DNA of 64,000 bases, taken from assembly GCA_964559125.1 (NCBI GenBank), contig CAZLGW010000010.1, positions 62,001 to 126,000 on the forward strand, written 5' to 3'. This stretch comes from Ravibacter sp964559125 (lineage in GTDB: Bacteria; Bacteroidota; Bacteroidia; Cytophagales; Spirosomataceae). Numbering within the stretch: the first letter of the stretch is position 1; each line of letters starts with the position of its first letter. This document shows, piece by piece, positions 36,253 through 45,774 of this stretch. A program made the position numbers and the translations under genes. The notes under the pieces are model-generated. The model did not search any database, was not told the DNA's origin, and saw nothing but the letters and a program-made list of their open reading frames with translations.

Positions 36253-37560
36253 TTATTTGCTAATTCCAGCCTCCGACAGTGTAACCAGCAGCATATGACG
36301 GACTCCAAGGTGGCCGTGGTCGTTGAGCCACCATTCATCCAGGGAGTGGGCTCCGCCCGCTTTTCCGCCTGTGCCGATAGTAACTGAAGGGATTCCCAGC
36401 GAAAGAGGCGTATTGGAATTGGTAGAGCTTGCACCTAAAAGAGGTACGGCGCCCAACGCCGCCGCTGAAGCAGCCGTGCGTTGTACCAGGGAACTCTCCT
36501 CCACTATGGAACCCGAGGGCCTGTCTCCCACTTTCCTGATCTCGACGGCCAGGTCCTCCCCCATCCTTTTTATTTCATTTTCCCGGGCCAGGGCTTTTGC
36601 CACGGCGTTTCTGAATATATCATCAAGTCCTTTGAGGCGTTCAGGGCTCTCCGATCTCATATCGACCTCCATCCATGATTCAAACGGAACGGCGTTGACG
36701 GAAGTACCGCCGCCGATCACACCAATATTATAGGTAGTCTTAACCCCGGAACGCGTATAAATGTCGGCTTCTTCAACAAACCGCGATATGGCCCCCGCAA
36801 GTGCATTATGAGGATTGGCCAGGCCAAAAGCGCCGTATGAGTGTCCACCGGGACCACTGAACGTAACCCTGTAGCGTACCGAGCCTACCGTGCTGTTGAC
36901 TATGCCGCCTATACTCACTCCGTCGAGGGCGATATGGACGTCGACCTTTGGTCCCCCGCTGCCGAACAAATGTTTCACTCCCCGTAAGTCTCCCAGCCCT
37001 TCCTCGCCGACCGTAGCCGCAAGCAGGATATCCGCATCCGTTCTGATCCCGCTTTGGTTCATTGCCCTCAGGCCCGCCAGCAAAACAGCCAGACCGCGCG
37101 TATCGTCTCCTATACCGGGGGCCTTTAACGTATCTCCCGAAGTTTTTACCTTTACGTCAGTACCTTCCGGAAATACTGTATCAAGATGTGCGTCCACTAT
37201 CACCGTTCTTTTCCGGACCGTCCCTTTCCTGAGACCTATCACATTCCCCACTTCATCTGTCCAGACACTGTCGATACCCGCCTCAGCTAGCATGGATGCA
37301 AATCTCTTACCTCTTTTTTCTTCCTTAAATGGTGGCGCAGGAATTTCAGTCAGCAGGATCAGGTCGGCTATTGTTTGAGCGTCTGTTTTTTCAGCAATTT
37401 CGAAAGCCGCCCGCACGGCAGGATGCTCGGCGAGCACAGCGATCTCATCTACATATTTTTTGTGGAGCTTTATTCTTTCTGCCTTCCCCTGTTGCCCGAA
37501 TGAGGAACTGGCAAGGAGAATACCGGCTGACAATATGATATAGGCTGAAGTTCTGATCAC
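36253..37560 (-). CDS. Secreted M20-family zinc peptidase
   Basis: This 435-residue di-zinc aminoacylase/peptidase has a signal peptide (...SAGILLASSSFGQ). Active-site motifs are VIVDAHLDTVF (zinc His and catalytic Asp), APGIGDDTRG (bridging Asp), AATVGEEGLGDLRG (catalytic Glu pair) and a late GGAHSLDEWW zinc His. A dimerisation domain lies about 205-325 (VTFSGPGGHSYGAFG). It belongs to the peptidase-T/acetylornithine deacetylase group; the substrate is unknown. The start is a GTG at 37560, since no ATG is placed to keep the signal peptide. Confidence 0.88.
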   Translation of the reverse strand: MIRTSAYIILSAGILLASSSFGQQGKAERIKLHKKYVDEIAVLAEHPAVRAAFEIAEKTDAQTIADLILLTEIPAPPFKEEKRGKRFASMLAEAGIDSVWTDEVGNVIGLRKGTVRKRTVIVDAHLDTVFPEGTDVKVKTSGDTLKAPGIGDDTRGLAVLLAGLRAMNQSGIRTDADILLAATVGEEGLGDLRGVKHLFGSGGPKVDVHIALDGVSIGGIVNSTVGSVRYRVTFSGPGGHSYGAFGLANPHNALAGAISRFVEEADIYTRSGVKTTYNIGVIGGGTSVNAVPFESWMEVDMRSESPERLKGLDDIFRNAVAKALARENEIKRMGEDLAVEIRKVGDRPSGSIVEESSLVQRTAASAAALGAVPLLGASSTNSNTPLSLGIPSVTIGTGGKAGGAHSLDEWWLNDHGHLGVRHMLLVTLSEAGISK

Positions 37561-37616
37561 TAGGACAACTATTTGCAGTACGTTTATTTCTCTGTGAATA
37601 TATCTGAAAGATTTTT

Positions 37617-37815
37617 ACTACAGAGGCGCAAAGGACACAAAGATAGCACACTTGCTCTCCCTCGTCTAGACGATGGGAGAGCGACTTCAAGTCTCTGACC
37701 TGATAAAAGATGATCTTTTTGCCGGTCCTAGACCGGCTATCGCTCTTTCACCGTCAGAAGACGGGAAAGAGCTTAGATAACGTGTATTCTCTGTGTCCTT
37801 CGTGCCTTCTGTGGT
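37617..37815. repeat. ~200-bp structured element: five palindromes between CACAGAG-type inverted arms
   Basis: The arms at 37617-37643 and 37788-37815 are near-identical inverted copies of the CACAGAG family seen at 8649 and 16264. Between them lie five consecutive hairpins. They are GCTCTCCC/GGGAGAGC around a 12-bp palindrome (37654-37682), GACTT-C-AAGTC (37683-37693) and AAAAGAT-G-ATCTTTT (37705-37719). Then come GCCGGTC-CTA-GACCGGC (37721-37737) and GCTCTTTC..GAAAGAGC with an inner CCGTC/GACGG (37742-37772). It sits between the M20 peptidase gene and the DegT aminotransferase gene. No protein is coded here. Confidence 0.75.
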
Positions 37816-37842
37816 TATTTTACATCCACAAAAGCGCCGGCA

Positions 37843-39057
37843 TCAGCTGAATGCGGCCTTAATCTTCCTGATCGCTTCTGCAAAAGCCTCTATATCCTCC
37901 TTGTCTCCCAACAGGGAATTCTGCAGGATCCAGACCGATTCATCACAAGCCTTCTCAGCTTCTTCGCAACACACCCCGGTATAATCGACCGCCTCGGGAA
38001 TTGCGTAACACATGAACCGCTTTTCCTGGAACAGGGGTTGTTTGTAAAGCGGGTGCGGATAACCCTTCAAACAAGGCACTCCCTCTGCTGCAAGCAGGTT
38101 GACAAACTCATCGCGGCTCAAGCCTCCGAAAGCTTCCGGCCGGTAACGGAATATGAAAAGGTGGTAGCAATTGAGTGTTTCGCCCACATCGCTTTTCAAA
38201 GGTTCTATCCCTTCTATTTCATTCAAAAGACGGGCAAGATAACGTCCGTTGTTATGCCTGATGCGGGTCTGTGCCTCCAGCCGTTTCAGTTGTTCGGTCA
38301 GCATGACGGCCTGCATCTGAGTCAGACGATAGTTGCAGCCGGCGTTAAAGTGGTCATACCACTGCCCTTCTTCAAGCCTGCCCACGTTCCGGAGGGAGGC
38401 CATCATTTTGTACATTTCCTCGTCGTTTGTCACTACGACCCCTCCTTCGCCGCTCGTCATGTTTTTTGACGACTGGAAACTGAAACTCCCTGCTTTCCCT
38501 ATGCTCCCAAGCTTCCTGCCCTTGTATTCGGCTCCGTGGCCGTGAGCAGCATCTTCTATCACCGTCAGCCCATGCTTTTCGGCTATTGCCAATATACTAT
38601 CCATGTCACACGCCAGGCCACCAAAATGTACCGGGACGATCACTTTGGTACGCGGAGTGATAGCCGCTTCAATTTTAGCCGGGTCGAGGTTAAAAGTTCC
38701 AGGCTCTATATCTACGAAAACCGGGACTGCGTTACATTCTATCACCGTAGAAGCAGTTGCTATAAAGGTATAAGGAGGAACGATCACCTCATCTCCGGGT
38801 CTGATACCGCTCGCAATAAGGGCAATACGAAGGGAGACCGATCCGTTCACGCAACTGACTGCATATCTGGTACCGCAATAGCTTGCAAAAGCCTGCTCAA
38901 ATTCGGCTACCTTATCCTGGCAATTGGGACTTCCCCATTTCCCGCTGCGCAATATCTCTTCCACGGCATTTATTTCGTTATCATCGAAAACGGGCCATCC
39001 GAAATTTTTCTCTACCGATTTGCGACCTCCGTAAAAGGCCAGATGTTCCTTAGACAT
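37843..39057 (-). CDS. DegT/DnrJ/EryC1/StrS-family aminotransferase (cytoplasmic)
   Basis: This 404-residue PLP enzyme is of the sugar/cyclitol aminotransferase type. The N-terminus AFYGGRKSVEKNFGWPVFDDNEI resembles the StsC/AHBA-synthase branch. Active-site features are EDAAHGHGAEYKG (Asp 169) and FSFQSSKNMTSGEGG (Schiff-base Lys 198). There is no signal peptide, so it acts in the cytoplasm. It is a close paralogue of the Tat-exported protein at 52554-53948. The ATG at 39057 is preferred over a TTG nine codons upstream. The substrate is unknown; aminocyclitol or amino-sugar formation is an inference from the branch. Confidence 0.85.
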   Translation of the reverse strand: MSKEHLAFYGGRKSVEKNFGWPVFDDNEINAVEEILRSGKWGSPNCQDKVAEFEQAFASYCGTRYAVSCVNGSVSLRIALIASGIRPGDEVIVPPYTFIATASTVIECNAVPVFVDIEPGTFNLDPAKIEAAITPRTKVIVPVHFGGLACDMDSILAIAEKHGLTVIEDAAHGHGAEYKGRKLGSIGKAGSFSFQSSKNMTSGEGGVVVTNDEEMYKMMASLRNVGRLEEGQWYDHFNAGCNYRLTQMQAVMLTEQLKRLEAQTRIRHNNGRYLARLLNEIEGIEPLKSDVGETLNCYHLFIFRYRPEAFGGLSRDEFVNLLAAEGVPCLKGYPHPLYKQPLFQEKRFMCYAIPEAVDYTGVCCEEAEKACDESVWILQNSLLGDKEDIEAFAEAIRKIKAAFS

Positions 39058-39109
39058 TGAATAATATGATTTTACAGATTTCAACTATTTTGTTACTAAT
39101 CGTATCCCC

Positions 39110-40897
39110 TTATTCTTTGGTAATACTCAGCTCATCTTTAATATTTCCTTCAGGATCGTAGCAAACGTACCGGAGTGTATGGTCGTCAATGGTCATATGC
39201 TGGTACAGCGGCCCGCCGGGATACCGTTTCACCGCATATTCCTCTTCCGGCCATTCCTCCTGTTTTCCTTCGATGCTGATCGACATCGTGTAGACGGTAC
39301 CCTTTGAGAAATCGCTCACTGCCCGGTTATTAAAGATCGGCTTCGTCCGCAGGTAGTAATGCATGTGCCCTCCCATCACCATATCCACATGGTATTTGTC
39401 AAACACCGGCCCCCACTCGGCTATGATCTCAGGGTACGGTTCTACAAAGTTGTAAGGAGGAAAGTGAAACATCACAAATTTCCAGACGGCATCGGTTTCC
39501 GACAATTGTTTCGTAATCCATTCTGTCTGCGCCTGGAGGGGAGATGTCGCATCTATCATCAGGAAAAGCGCATTTCCGTACCGGTAGGCGTACGTCATTT
39601 CCGCCGGGACTCCTGAAGGGCCGTTCTCAGGGTAGCTGAACATTTCTTTATACATCCAGGCTCCAAGGCCATCCTGGCTGTCATGATTGCCTGGAATGGT
39701 CATAACCGGTTTGGAAGCAAATACGTTGCCTGTGTATGCAAACAGCTTGTCCCAGTCGTCCCTGTGCAGGCCGGTCGATACCAGGTCTCCCGCTATCTGG
39801 TAAAAACCGACGTCAGGGTGCCTCTCCCTGGTTTTCTGCAGCATATCGCCAAATACCGGGGAATGATGCGTATCGCCGAACCAGATGTAAGAAAACTGCT
39901 TTACTGTCTCCGGTGCGGTATCGAACGAGAAGGTTTCCGTCCAACCCGTTTTACTGTTCCCTACGCGGTAGCGGTACTTCGCGCCGGACTTCAGATTGCT
40001 CAGCCGGGCGGTGTAACGATTGACAAAGCGGTCATTTCTCAGCAGCCTGTCTTCCATAACAAAGGCTTCGCCCTTCACAGATACTGTATCGGGAAGGCCA
40101 TCGGGCCAGTATTGCACAAGGCTTTCCGTCACTGTTTTTGCGGTCCGCCACTGAACATCCTGTGATGAAGCCGGGTCGCTGCTCCACGTCAGTAATACCT
40201 GGTCGGGGGTGGAGGAGGAAGGAAAAGGCGTGTCCCGGAACGCACGGATAAGATGCGCCTCCCTTGCCCTGCCCCGGATCGTGGTCAGCAGCTGACCGCC
40301 ACGCAGCCCGTCCGGGACGCTCGTGAGCACAAGCCCGTCCCAGTCATGGTAAGTAAACGCTCCGGTATCCATTTTCATAATATGCTGATTTTCAGGGAAC
40401 ACCGGGTTAACTGTCAGGTTGTCATTTTCAGAAAGAGGGTTTACGCTCACGAAATAAACCGGACGGTGTTTATCAAAGCCATTGATTCCCAGCTTCACCC
40501 GGCCCGCCGGAAAATCCTTCTGCCATACTTCGTAGACATACATTTCATTTTCCACGGTCATATCTGTCTTTGAAAACCCGCTCGCCTCCAGCCAGAACGG
40601 AACTTCTCTCTGATCTTTATGTCGCATCAGCGAAACTTTCGACGGTACATTGACATCAAATACCCAGTAATGCCCGGACAGCGCTTCCCTCTCATTAGCG
40701 GTAAGAAGGCTCAAAATGTAAGGGCTGCTCAATGTGTCCATCTGTTCCGGCGTGTAGGTTTCGTATATCCTGGTAACGAGGCCGTCCACAACCTCCCGGA
40801 CAGAAAGGTCCGAACCCGTTTCAACACGGCTTCTGCAGCCCGAAACAAGAGAGAGGGCTGTTAATAGCGACACAAATAGAATATTGGGCTTCTGCAT
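39110..40897 (-). CDS. Calcineurin-like metallophosphatase lipoprotein
   Basis: This 595-residue protein (from the ATG at 40897) has a lipobox VSGC (Cys 21). The N-terminal 300 residues are beta-rich, with a fibronectin-III-like segment before the enzyme (LTWSSDPASSQDVQWRT, YRVGNSKTGWTETFSF). The catalytic domain shows the five metal motifs: WFGDTHHS, IAGDLVSTG, IPGNHDSQD, MFHFPPYNF and GGHMHYY. This is the purple-acid-phosphatase-like layout, acting outside the inner membrane on an unknown phosphoester. The two start codons two residues apart do not affect the reading. Confidence 0.88.
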   Translation of the reverse strand: MQKPNILFVSLLTALSLVSGCRSRVETGSDLSVREVVDGLVTRIYETYTPEQMDTLSSPYILSLLTANEREALSGHYWVFDVNVPSKVSLMRHKDQREVPFWLEASGFSKTDMTVENEMYVYEVWQKDFPAGRVKLGINGFDKHRPVYFVSVNPLSENDNLTVNPVFPENQHIMKMDTGAFTYHDWDGLVLTSVPDGLRGGQLLTTIRGRAREAHLIRAFRDTPFPSSSTPDQVLLTWSSDPASSQDVQWRTAKTVTESLVQYWPDGLPDTVSVKGEAFVMEDRLLRNDRFVNRYTARLSNLKSGAKYRYRVGNSKTGWTETFSFDTAPETVKQFSYIWFGDTHHSPVFGDMLQKTRERHPDVGFYQIAGDLVSTGLHRDDWDKLFAYTGNVFASKPVMTIPGNHDSQDGLGAWMYKEMFSYPENGPSGVPAEMTYAYRYGNALFLMIDATSPLQAQTEWITKQLSETDAVWKFVMFHFPPYNFVEPYPEIIAEWGPVFDKYHVDMVMGGHMHYYLRTKPIFNNRAVSDFSKGTVYTMSISIEGKQEEWPEEEYAVKRYPGGPLYQHMTIDDHTLRYVCYDPEGNIKDELSITKE

Positions 40898-41017
40898 TAT
40901 CAATCGGCTAAAAAATGTAATTATTAAACATAAAGGCAGGCAGAAATTAGTCTCTGCCTGCCTTACTTTTATATTGATCCTCCTACCGGAGCCATTGTCT
41001 CTTTACCGGCTCCTTTC

Positions 41018-41245
41018 TCAACAGTTATCTCGATCCTGATCCTCCAGCAAATTGCTGAAATAATCTTCCAGTACATCTGAATAAACTTTCACAATCCGGT
41101 CATCATTCATTCCAACGAGCAGGTCGTTGAGATCATCCCGCGACAATTTGTTATTGATCAACGCTTCCGCTAGGTATTTGGCACGTGAGATCTCCATGAT
41201 CCTGTTTAGAATGATACGCCTGACTTTATTACTTGGTATTTTCAA
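41018..41245 (-). CDS. Small hypothetical protein
   Basis: A 75-codon frame starting at a TTG reads MKIPSNKVRRIILNRIMEISRAKYLAEALINNKL and ends DQDRDNC. It is all helical and charged, with no signal. A shorter version starts at the ATG of codon 17 (41197). It occupies the space between the metallophosphatase and PhoPQ-related genes on the same strand and is not a shadow of anything on the other strand. No family recognised. Confidence 0.4.
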   Translation of the reverse strand: MKIPSNKVRRIILNRIMEISRAKYLAEALINNKLSRDDLNDLLVGMNDDRIVKVYSDVLEDYFSNLLEDQDRDNC

Positions 41246-41357
41246 TAAAGACCACTTGTTCTCACAAAAAGTTTTATATAATCATACTAAACGTGACAAT
41301 AATCTATAATAAAATGCGAATATCCTGGAAAATAAGATCGTCGGCCCTGATAAGAAA

Positions 41358-42713
41358 TCAATCGATCCAGACCTTTTGCTGATCTGCAATAAACACTCTC
41401 GTGCTGGTAAGATAGTCGGTTCCATTGGGCGCTTTGTACTTAAGGTCTACGTAAAATGCCCGGTAGCCGCTTCCCGGCATGGGCTGCTTTACCTTCAGGA
41501 CCTTTTTCCCGGATAGCTTCACGGGAACACCGCTCCATTTATCGTCCCTGAAGTCTTTATCTTTGGAATCGGCCGACCAAAGCGTTGCGCTGATCAGCTC
41601 CCCGGGGGTGGTTCCCACTTCGATCCGGGCAGCCTTTTTCTTTACCGATACGTTCCATGTGCATTCCGGGTAATCCTTGCTGCGAAGAGTATGAGCCCAG
41701 AAGCCTCCCAGCGCCTGTATAGCCTGTGTTCCGCCACCAAGATCATGGCCGGCGTTGGGCACATAATGAAGCAGGTTCTTCCCAGGTATATCTTTATAGT
41801 AGTTTTTGATATTGTCTACTACCCAATAAGGATCGTTGGTACCCATAAAGATCATTTTCGGGACGGTAAGCCGGGCACGGTAAGAGTAAGGGTCTACCAT
41901 TGTCGTGATAGCCTGGCCGTCGGGTGTGGCGTGCGACTGAGGGATCCCAAGCTTTACGTAATCGTTTATTTCCTCGCTGTAGTCACCCCAGGTTTTAATC
42001 TGGTAGTCGAGGCTGGCCGGCATATTGAGAATATCTATCACCATTGGTCCGATTGCTTCTACTCTCGGATCTTTGATGGCGCCGGTAAGCCAGGAAGTCC
42101 ACCCTCTTTTGGATGCGCCCGACACCGTAAAACGTGTGATTTTATGGTTATATTTTTTCTGCGAAAATTCCTGGACGGCATCCATTCCCTTTACTGCGCT
42201 TTTGACCATGGGAAACAACGCAGGCCAGGAGTAGTCTTTGTCTTTTTTGAAGTTATGGAGCGTAAAAGAGATAAGGGCGTCTTCCTTCAGGTTATCGTAA
42301 AGCGGCTGGTTGGGAACCTGCCTGATCAGCGCTACGGTCGCCTCGTTCTCAAGTGCAAGGCCCATCAGTCCCCTGAGGAGCCCGTCGTTAGTTTTGGAGC
42401 TCCAGTTGGGCTCGCCGTTTTTGACCGCCCCTCCTGTGACAAAAAGAAGCGCACCGTCGTAGCTGCGTTTTTCGGGGGTAATGATTGTGAGCTGGTGTTT
42501 CCATACAATGTTCTGCCAGGTCTGGGAGGTGAGAAGTACCTGGTTGACCGTCAGCCCGTTTTCAGAGAAGGATTCTTTTTCTTCCCACTTATAAGTCTTA
42601 TCGCCGTTGGCAATATAGGCGTCCAGCGCATTTTCGGGAGTAACCTGTCCGGCAGAAATACCTGCGATCAGGCAGAAAAAGAAAGCGGTAATGATTCGAC
42701 TTTTGAATAGCAT
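41358..42713 (-). CDS. PhoPQ-activated pathogenicity-related family alpha/beta hydrolase
   Basis: From the ATG at 42713 the product has 451 residues with a signal peptide (MLFKSRIITAFFFCLIAGISAGQ). It shows family features: DAYIANGDKTYKWEE, LLTSQTWQNIVWKHQLTI, and the nucleophile-like FTVSGASKRGWTSWLTGA. Also visible are KMIFMGTNDPYWVVDNIKNYY and HYVPNAGHDLGGG, which supplies a catalytic-type Asp and His. The name comes from a Salmonella gene, and the true substrate of the family is not known. It is periplasmic or secreted. The open frame extends 39 codons further upstream but without a signal peptide there. Confidence 0.85.
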   Translation of the reverse strand: MLFKSRIITAFFFCLIAGISAGQVTPENALDAYIANGDKTYKWEEKESFSENGLTVNQVLLTSQTWQNIVWKHQLTIITPEKRSYDGALLFVTGGAVKNGEPNWSSKTNDGLLRGLMGLALENEATVALIRQVPNQPLYDNLKEDALISFTLHNFKKDKDYSWPALFPMVKSAVKGMDAVQEFSQKKYNHKITRFTVSGASKRGWTSWLTGAIKDPRVEAIGPMVIDILNMPASLDYQIKTWGDYSEEINDYVKLGIPQSHATPDGQAITTMVDPYSYRARLTVPKMIFMGTNDPYWVVDNIKNYYKDIPGKNLLHYVPNAGHDLGGGTQAIQALGGFWAHTLRSKDYPECTWNVSVKKKAARIEVGTTPGELISATLWSADSKDKDFRDDKWSGVPVKLSGKKVLKVKQPMPGSGYRAFYVDLKYKAPNGTDYLTSTRVFIADQQKVWID

Positions 42714-42762
42714 TTGAGAGATGTGAGAATGTGGGAATGAGAAAATGAGAAAATGTGTTCCG

Positions 42763-42780
42763 CCCCGATAGCTATCGGGG
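42763..42780. repeat. 18-bp perfect palindrome with GATAGCTATC core
   Basis: CCCCGATAGCTATCGGGG is its own reverse complement and lies 18 bp past the stop of the ceramidase-like gene on the minus strand. The core matches the palindrome in the phoH-dnaB gap (32116-32129). It is not followed by a T-run, so it is more likely a dispersed repeat or mRNA-end hairpin than a classical terminator. A short run of GAGAAAATG-like repeats (about 42724-42755) lies next to it. Confidence 0.6.
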
Positions 42781-42798
42781 ATCGGGAGTGAAAATGGT

Positions 42799-44070
42799 TT
42801 ATTTCTTAAGCAGCTTAAAAACGAGATCACGATAAAGATCGTAGGTATTTTCTCCGAGGGTAGTCCTGGAGATATAATTGTAAGTCCCGAAGCTCTGAAA
42901 GTCTTCTTTTGTCATGATATAGCCGAAGGCATCGTTGGTCAGTCCCAGCAGGAAGGGAAAATCGGTCTGCATATTCCGTTTCAGGTAGTACCCGATATTC
43001 GGCAGCGCTTCGCCCGGGATGGTCAGCAGCTTTGCCGGTCCGAGGCTGACAAGATTCACCTGGGTAGATACCTTATCGGTTGCATCCGCCATCAGGTTGA
43101 CCGGTGAGTTTTTCAATACCATGCGCATTACCTGGTTATCGACAGGCAGCGTAAGCCTTTCTGCAAGATTGGAAATCTGCGGATCGCTGATCACGGGGGC
43201 GTCTTTAACGATACGCAGCGCTTCATCTGCCAGCAGGTGGCCTATCCTTACGCACTCCTGCCAGGCATCCGGTTCCGACTTACCGTCTCCCCGGTTATCG
43301 GCGGTTACCATCCCGCCGAGTGCGCCGTTCATAAAGATCGCGGTTCCGCCGGTCTGTTGCTCGATCCTCTCATAGAGAGGGCCGCACAGATCGGGGCTCA
43401 GTATTCCTCTTTTGGAACCGATTATCTCCGGGTGAACGGCATAATTGACCATGGTTGCGATCACCTTTTGATGGTTGCCTGCCGACAGTACCTGTACCAC
43501 GCCGCACCGCGGATCGTATAACTTTTCTGCATAATAATTATAGGCGATACGGCCTTTGGCTTCGCCCATAGCGACTTTTAACGCCGCTGGCTGCAGATTA
43601 GCAACCGCCTCGTTGACAGCATCGGCAACCTGGTTTACGCACCAGTCCAGGTACTTCAGGCTGACGGAAGATTTCCCCGATTCATCCGGAAAACCATAAG
43701 CATCAGGGGCGCTGTGCGTATGGGTAACCCCTATCAGGATATTTTCGGACGGGATCCCCTTCACAAGCTTCCTCGACCTGTCGCCGAGCGCTGCCGGCCA
43801 GCCAAGGTTGTCAATGCCTACAAAGGCGACACGTACACCGTGGTTTTCGACTACAAGCGCCCTGACGAAAAGGTCGCCTTTCTTTTCGGTAGCCGGCCTG
43901 GGAAAGCCCATTCCTCCTGATACGGGAAGCAGAGGATCGGGCGTAATGACCCTCACGGCCGCTCCGGCCTTAAACGACTGCCCGTAAGAAAGCGTGAATA
44001 TGCCGCTAAGGCATATCCACGCATTGATCCATAGAAACAGAATTTTCACGAAACTATTTTTAATTACCAT
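42799..44070 (-). CDS. Ceramidase-like secreted hydrolase, divergent member
   Basis: This 423-residue protein has a long signal segment (about 1-30) and the neutral/alkaline non-lysosomal ceramidase fold. KAGAAVRVITPDPLLPVSGGM begins the domain; zinc-site motifs GVTHTHSAPDA and NYAVHPEI are present. TIPGEALPNIGYYL and LTNDAFGYIMT fill the usual late Glu and Tyr positions. The segment where the catalytic Ser normally lies reads FMNGALGGMVTAD, so no Ser is there. The ATG overlaps the end of susD by seven bases, so it is translationally coupled to the SusC/SusD pair. Real ceramide hydrolysis is doubtful. Confidence 0.82.
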   Translation of the reverse strand: MVIKNSFVKILFLWINAWICLSGIFTLSYGQSFKAGAAVRVITPDPLLPVSGGMGFPRPATEKKGDLFVRALVVENHGVRVAFVGIDNLGWPAALGDRSRKLVKGIPSENILIGVTHTHSAPDAYGFPDESGKSSVSLKYLDWCVNQVADAVNEAVANLQPAALKVAMGEAKGRIAYNYYAEKLYDPRCGVVQVLSAGNHQKVIATMVNYAVHPEIIGSKRGILSPDLCGPLYERIEQQTGGTAIFMNGALGGMVTADNRGDGKSEPDAWQECVRIGHLLADEALRIVKDAPVISDPQISNLAERLTLPVDNQVMRMVLKNSPVNLMADATDKVSTQVNLVSLGPAKLLTIPGEALPNIGYYLKRNMQTDFPFLLGLTNDAFGYIMTKEDFQSFGTYNYISRTTLGENTYDLYRDLVFKLLKK

Positions 44071-45749
44071 GGTTTACCGGTTCCCTGGATAATCCAGGGC
44101 TTCGAATAGATGCTGTTTGCTGCACCATCATCTCCCAGAGAGGAATGCTGAGTCTGCTCCAGGCGGTCGTTTGCCGTCTTGATATTGGCTGCGTTCTGGT
44201 TTCTCTCGGTGAGCGGGTAATAAAAACGCACCGGCAGCACACCTGCCAATGAAGCTCCTTCAAGTTTAGGAAAGCCCGTCCTTCTCCAGTCCATCCAGGC
44301 TTCAGTGGCAACAGACCAGCTAGAGATCCATTTCTGGGTAAGAATCTGTTCCTGGGTTCCGTCAAACTTAACCAGCGGTTGCTCAAGGTAGGCATTCAGA
44401 GCGGCTGCATTATTAAGCCCCCAGGCCTGGAATGAAGCCTGTATAGCCTGATTATAATGTGCTTCGGCATCGCCGGCGTTCCAGCCATAGGCGGCAGAGG
44501 CTTCTGCCAGTATGAAGTGTACTTCGGCAGCAGACAATATTCTGGCCTTTATCCCACTTTTAGCATCGGCAAACGCGCTGTTTACCCACGATACGTGCGG
44601 ATTGCGCGCCGACTGGGTCCCGTTGGTAAACTGGTTGTAGACATAGGGAACCGACAATCTGAGAGGAAGGCCTACGTAATCCGGGTGCTGGTTAACACTC
44701 TCGATCGGAGTTCCGGCGGGCCGCAGCCTGTCGGGAGAGATGTAGCGTACTCTTCTGGGCACCCCGTTTACGAGCGTATCGGCCACCCTGTCGGTATTGG
44801 GCGGAAGCGAGGCATTTACCTGTAAAAAGATCTCTACCTTGTTGGCCCATACACCGATCCTGGGGTCTTCCCTGTCAAGAAGCGCCTGAACCAGCGTCTG
44901 GCACATTTTGATACGACGATAGTTGGTAGCGTCATTATCGTAGGTTGCGTTCGATGGCCAGGAATCCGCATTACTGTTGCCTGGAAACGACATGGCAACA
45001 TCATCGGCAACACTGGTAATGATGGGATACTGGGTCGGGTTGCCTGCAATCTTTTCTATACCTGCCTTGGCTACGTTCGGCTGCTTTTCTGCCAGGCGCA
45101 TGTAATAACGCAGCGCGAGTGAGTTGGCAAATCTTCTCCATTTCGAAGCATTCCCCTGGAAATAGACATCGGCGGGTCCCAGGATACTGTTGAACGAAGG
45201 AGCGGACAAGAGCGTATTAGCCTGCTCAAGGTCGGCCAGGATACCTTCGTAGATCTTCTGCTGCGTATCAAATTCGGGATAGATCACATCGAGCGTTCTT
45301 TTATCCCCTTGCAGCGCCTTGGAATACGGCGCATCGCCCCAAAGGTCGGTGATCAGGCCGAACATCAGCGATTTCATGATCAGACCGACTGCCTGATGAA
45401 GCGGCTGCCCCATCTCGACGGCTTTATCATACACAAATTTATTATTGCGCAGGATACCGTAATAGCCCGCCCAGTCGTTGCTTCCGCCCCAATCGTAGGA
45501 ATTATGGCCGCCAGTCCACCCGTCTTTCTGGGTATGCTGCATAACCCCGGCGATATCCTGGTACCCAAGCCCTACAAAGGCCCTGCCGGCTTCGCTCAAT
45601 ACGGTGCTCAGTACCAGGTTGGGACTGGCGGTCTCAGGGTTGGCGCCGTTTGGGTTTTCATTCATTTCGATAAGCTGGTCGGTACACGACAGCGACGTCA
45701 GCACACCGAAAACCAGGCCTGTCTTATATATTTTCTTTAGTAGACTCAT
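44064..45749 (-). CDS. SusD/RagB-family outer-membrane nutrient-binding lipoprotein
   Basis: This 561-residue SusD-like protein has a lipobox TSLSC (Cys 22) and the SusD start NENPNGANPETASPNLVLS. Helical repeats include DIAGVMQHTQKDGWTGGH and SLMFGLITDLWGDAPYSKAL. It is the surface lid of the SusC channel next to it, closing over the bound ligand. The ligand cannot be told from sequence. The 3' end overlaps the ceramidase-like gene by seven bases, and susC is 26 bp upstream. It belongs to the large SusD-like group 2. Confidence 0.93.
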   Translation of the reverse strand: MSLLKKIYKTGLVFGVLTSLSCTDQLIEMNENPNGANPETASPNLVLSTVLSEAGRAFVGLGYQDIAGVMQHTQKDGWTGGHNSYDWGGSNDWAGYYGILRNNKFVYDKAVEMGQPLHQAVGLIMKSLMFGLITDLWGDAPYSKALQGDKRTLDVIYPEFDTQQKIYEGILADLEQANTLLSAPSFNSILGPADVYFQGNASKWRRFANSLALRYYMRLAEKQPNVAKAGIEKIAGNPTQYPIITSVADDVAMSFPGNSNADSWPSNATYDNDATNYRRIKMCQTLVQALLDREDPRIGVWANKVEIFLQVNASLPPNTDRVADTLVNGVPRRVRYISPDRLRPAGTPIESVNQHPDYVGLPLRLSVPYVYNQFTNGTQSARNPHVSWVNSAFADAKSGIKARILSAAEVHFILAEASAAYGWNAGDAEAHYNQAIQASFQAWGLNNAAALNAYLEQPLVKFDGTQEQILTQKWISSWSVATEAWMDWRRTGFPKLEGASLAGVLPVRFYYPLTERNQNAANIKTANDRLEQTQHSSLGDDGAANSIYSKPWIIQGTGKPW

Positions 45750-45774
45750 GATTTTAAAGACTTTAAGATTGGCT

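Noticed and set aside
37617..37815. Integron attC site or protein-coding insertion sequence
   Set aside because: No transposase or integrase frame is present, and the hairpin layout does not show the attC core sites.
41691..42710. Long plus-strand frame of 339 codons opposite the PhoPQ-related gene
   Set aside because: It is the antisense shadow of a well-supported gene; its translation is poor in family-like motifs and rich in His, Cys and Arg.
42799..44070. Confident ceramidase annotation with gene symbol
   Set aside because: The nucleophilic Ser motif is missing in all four family members, so only a family-level name is justified.
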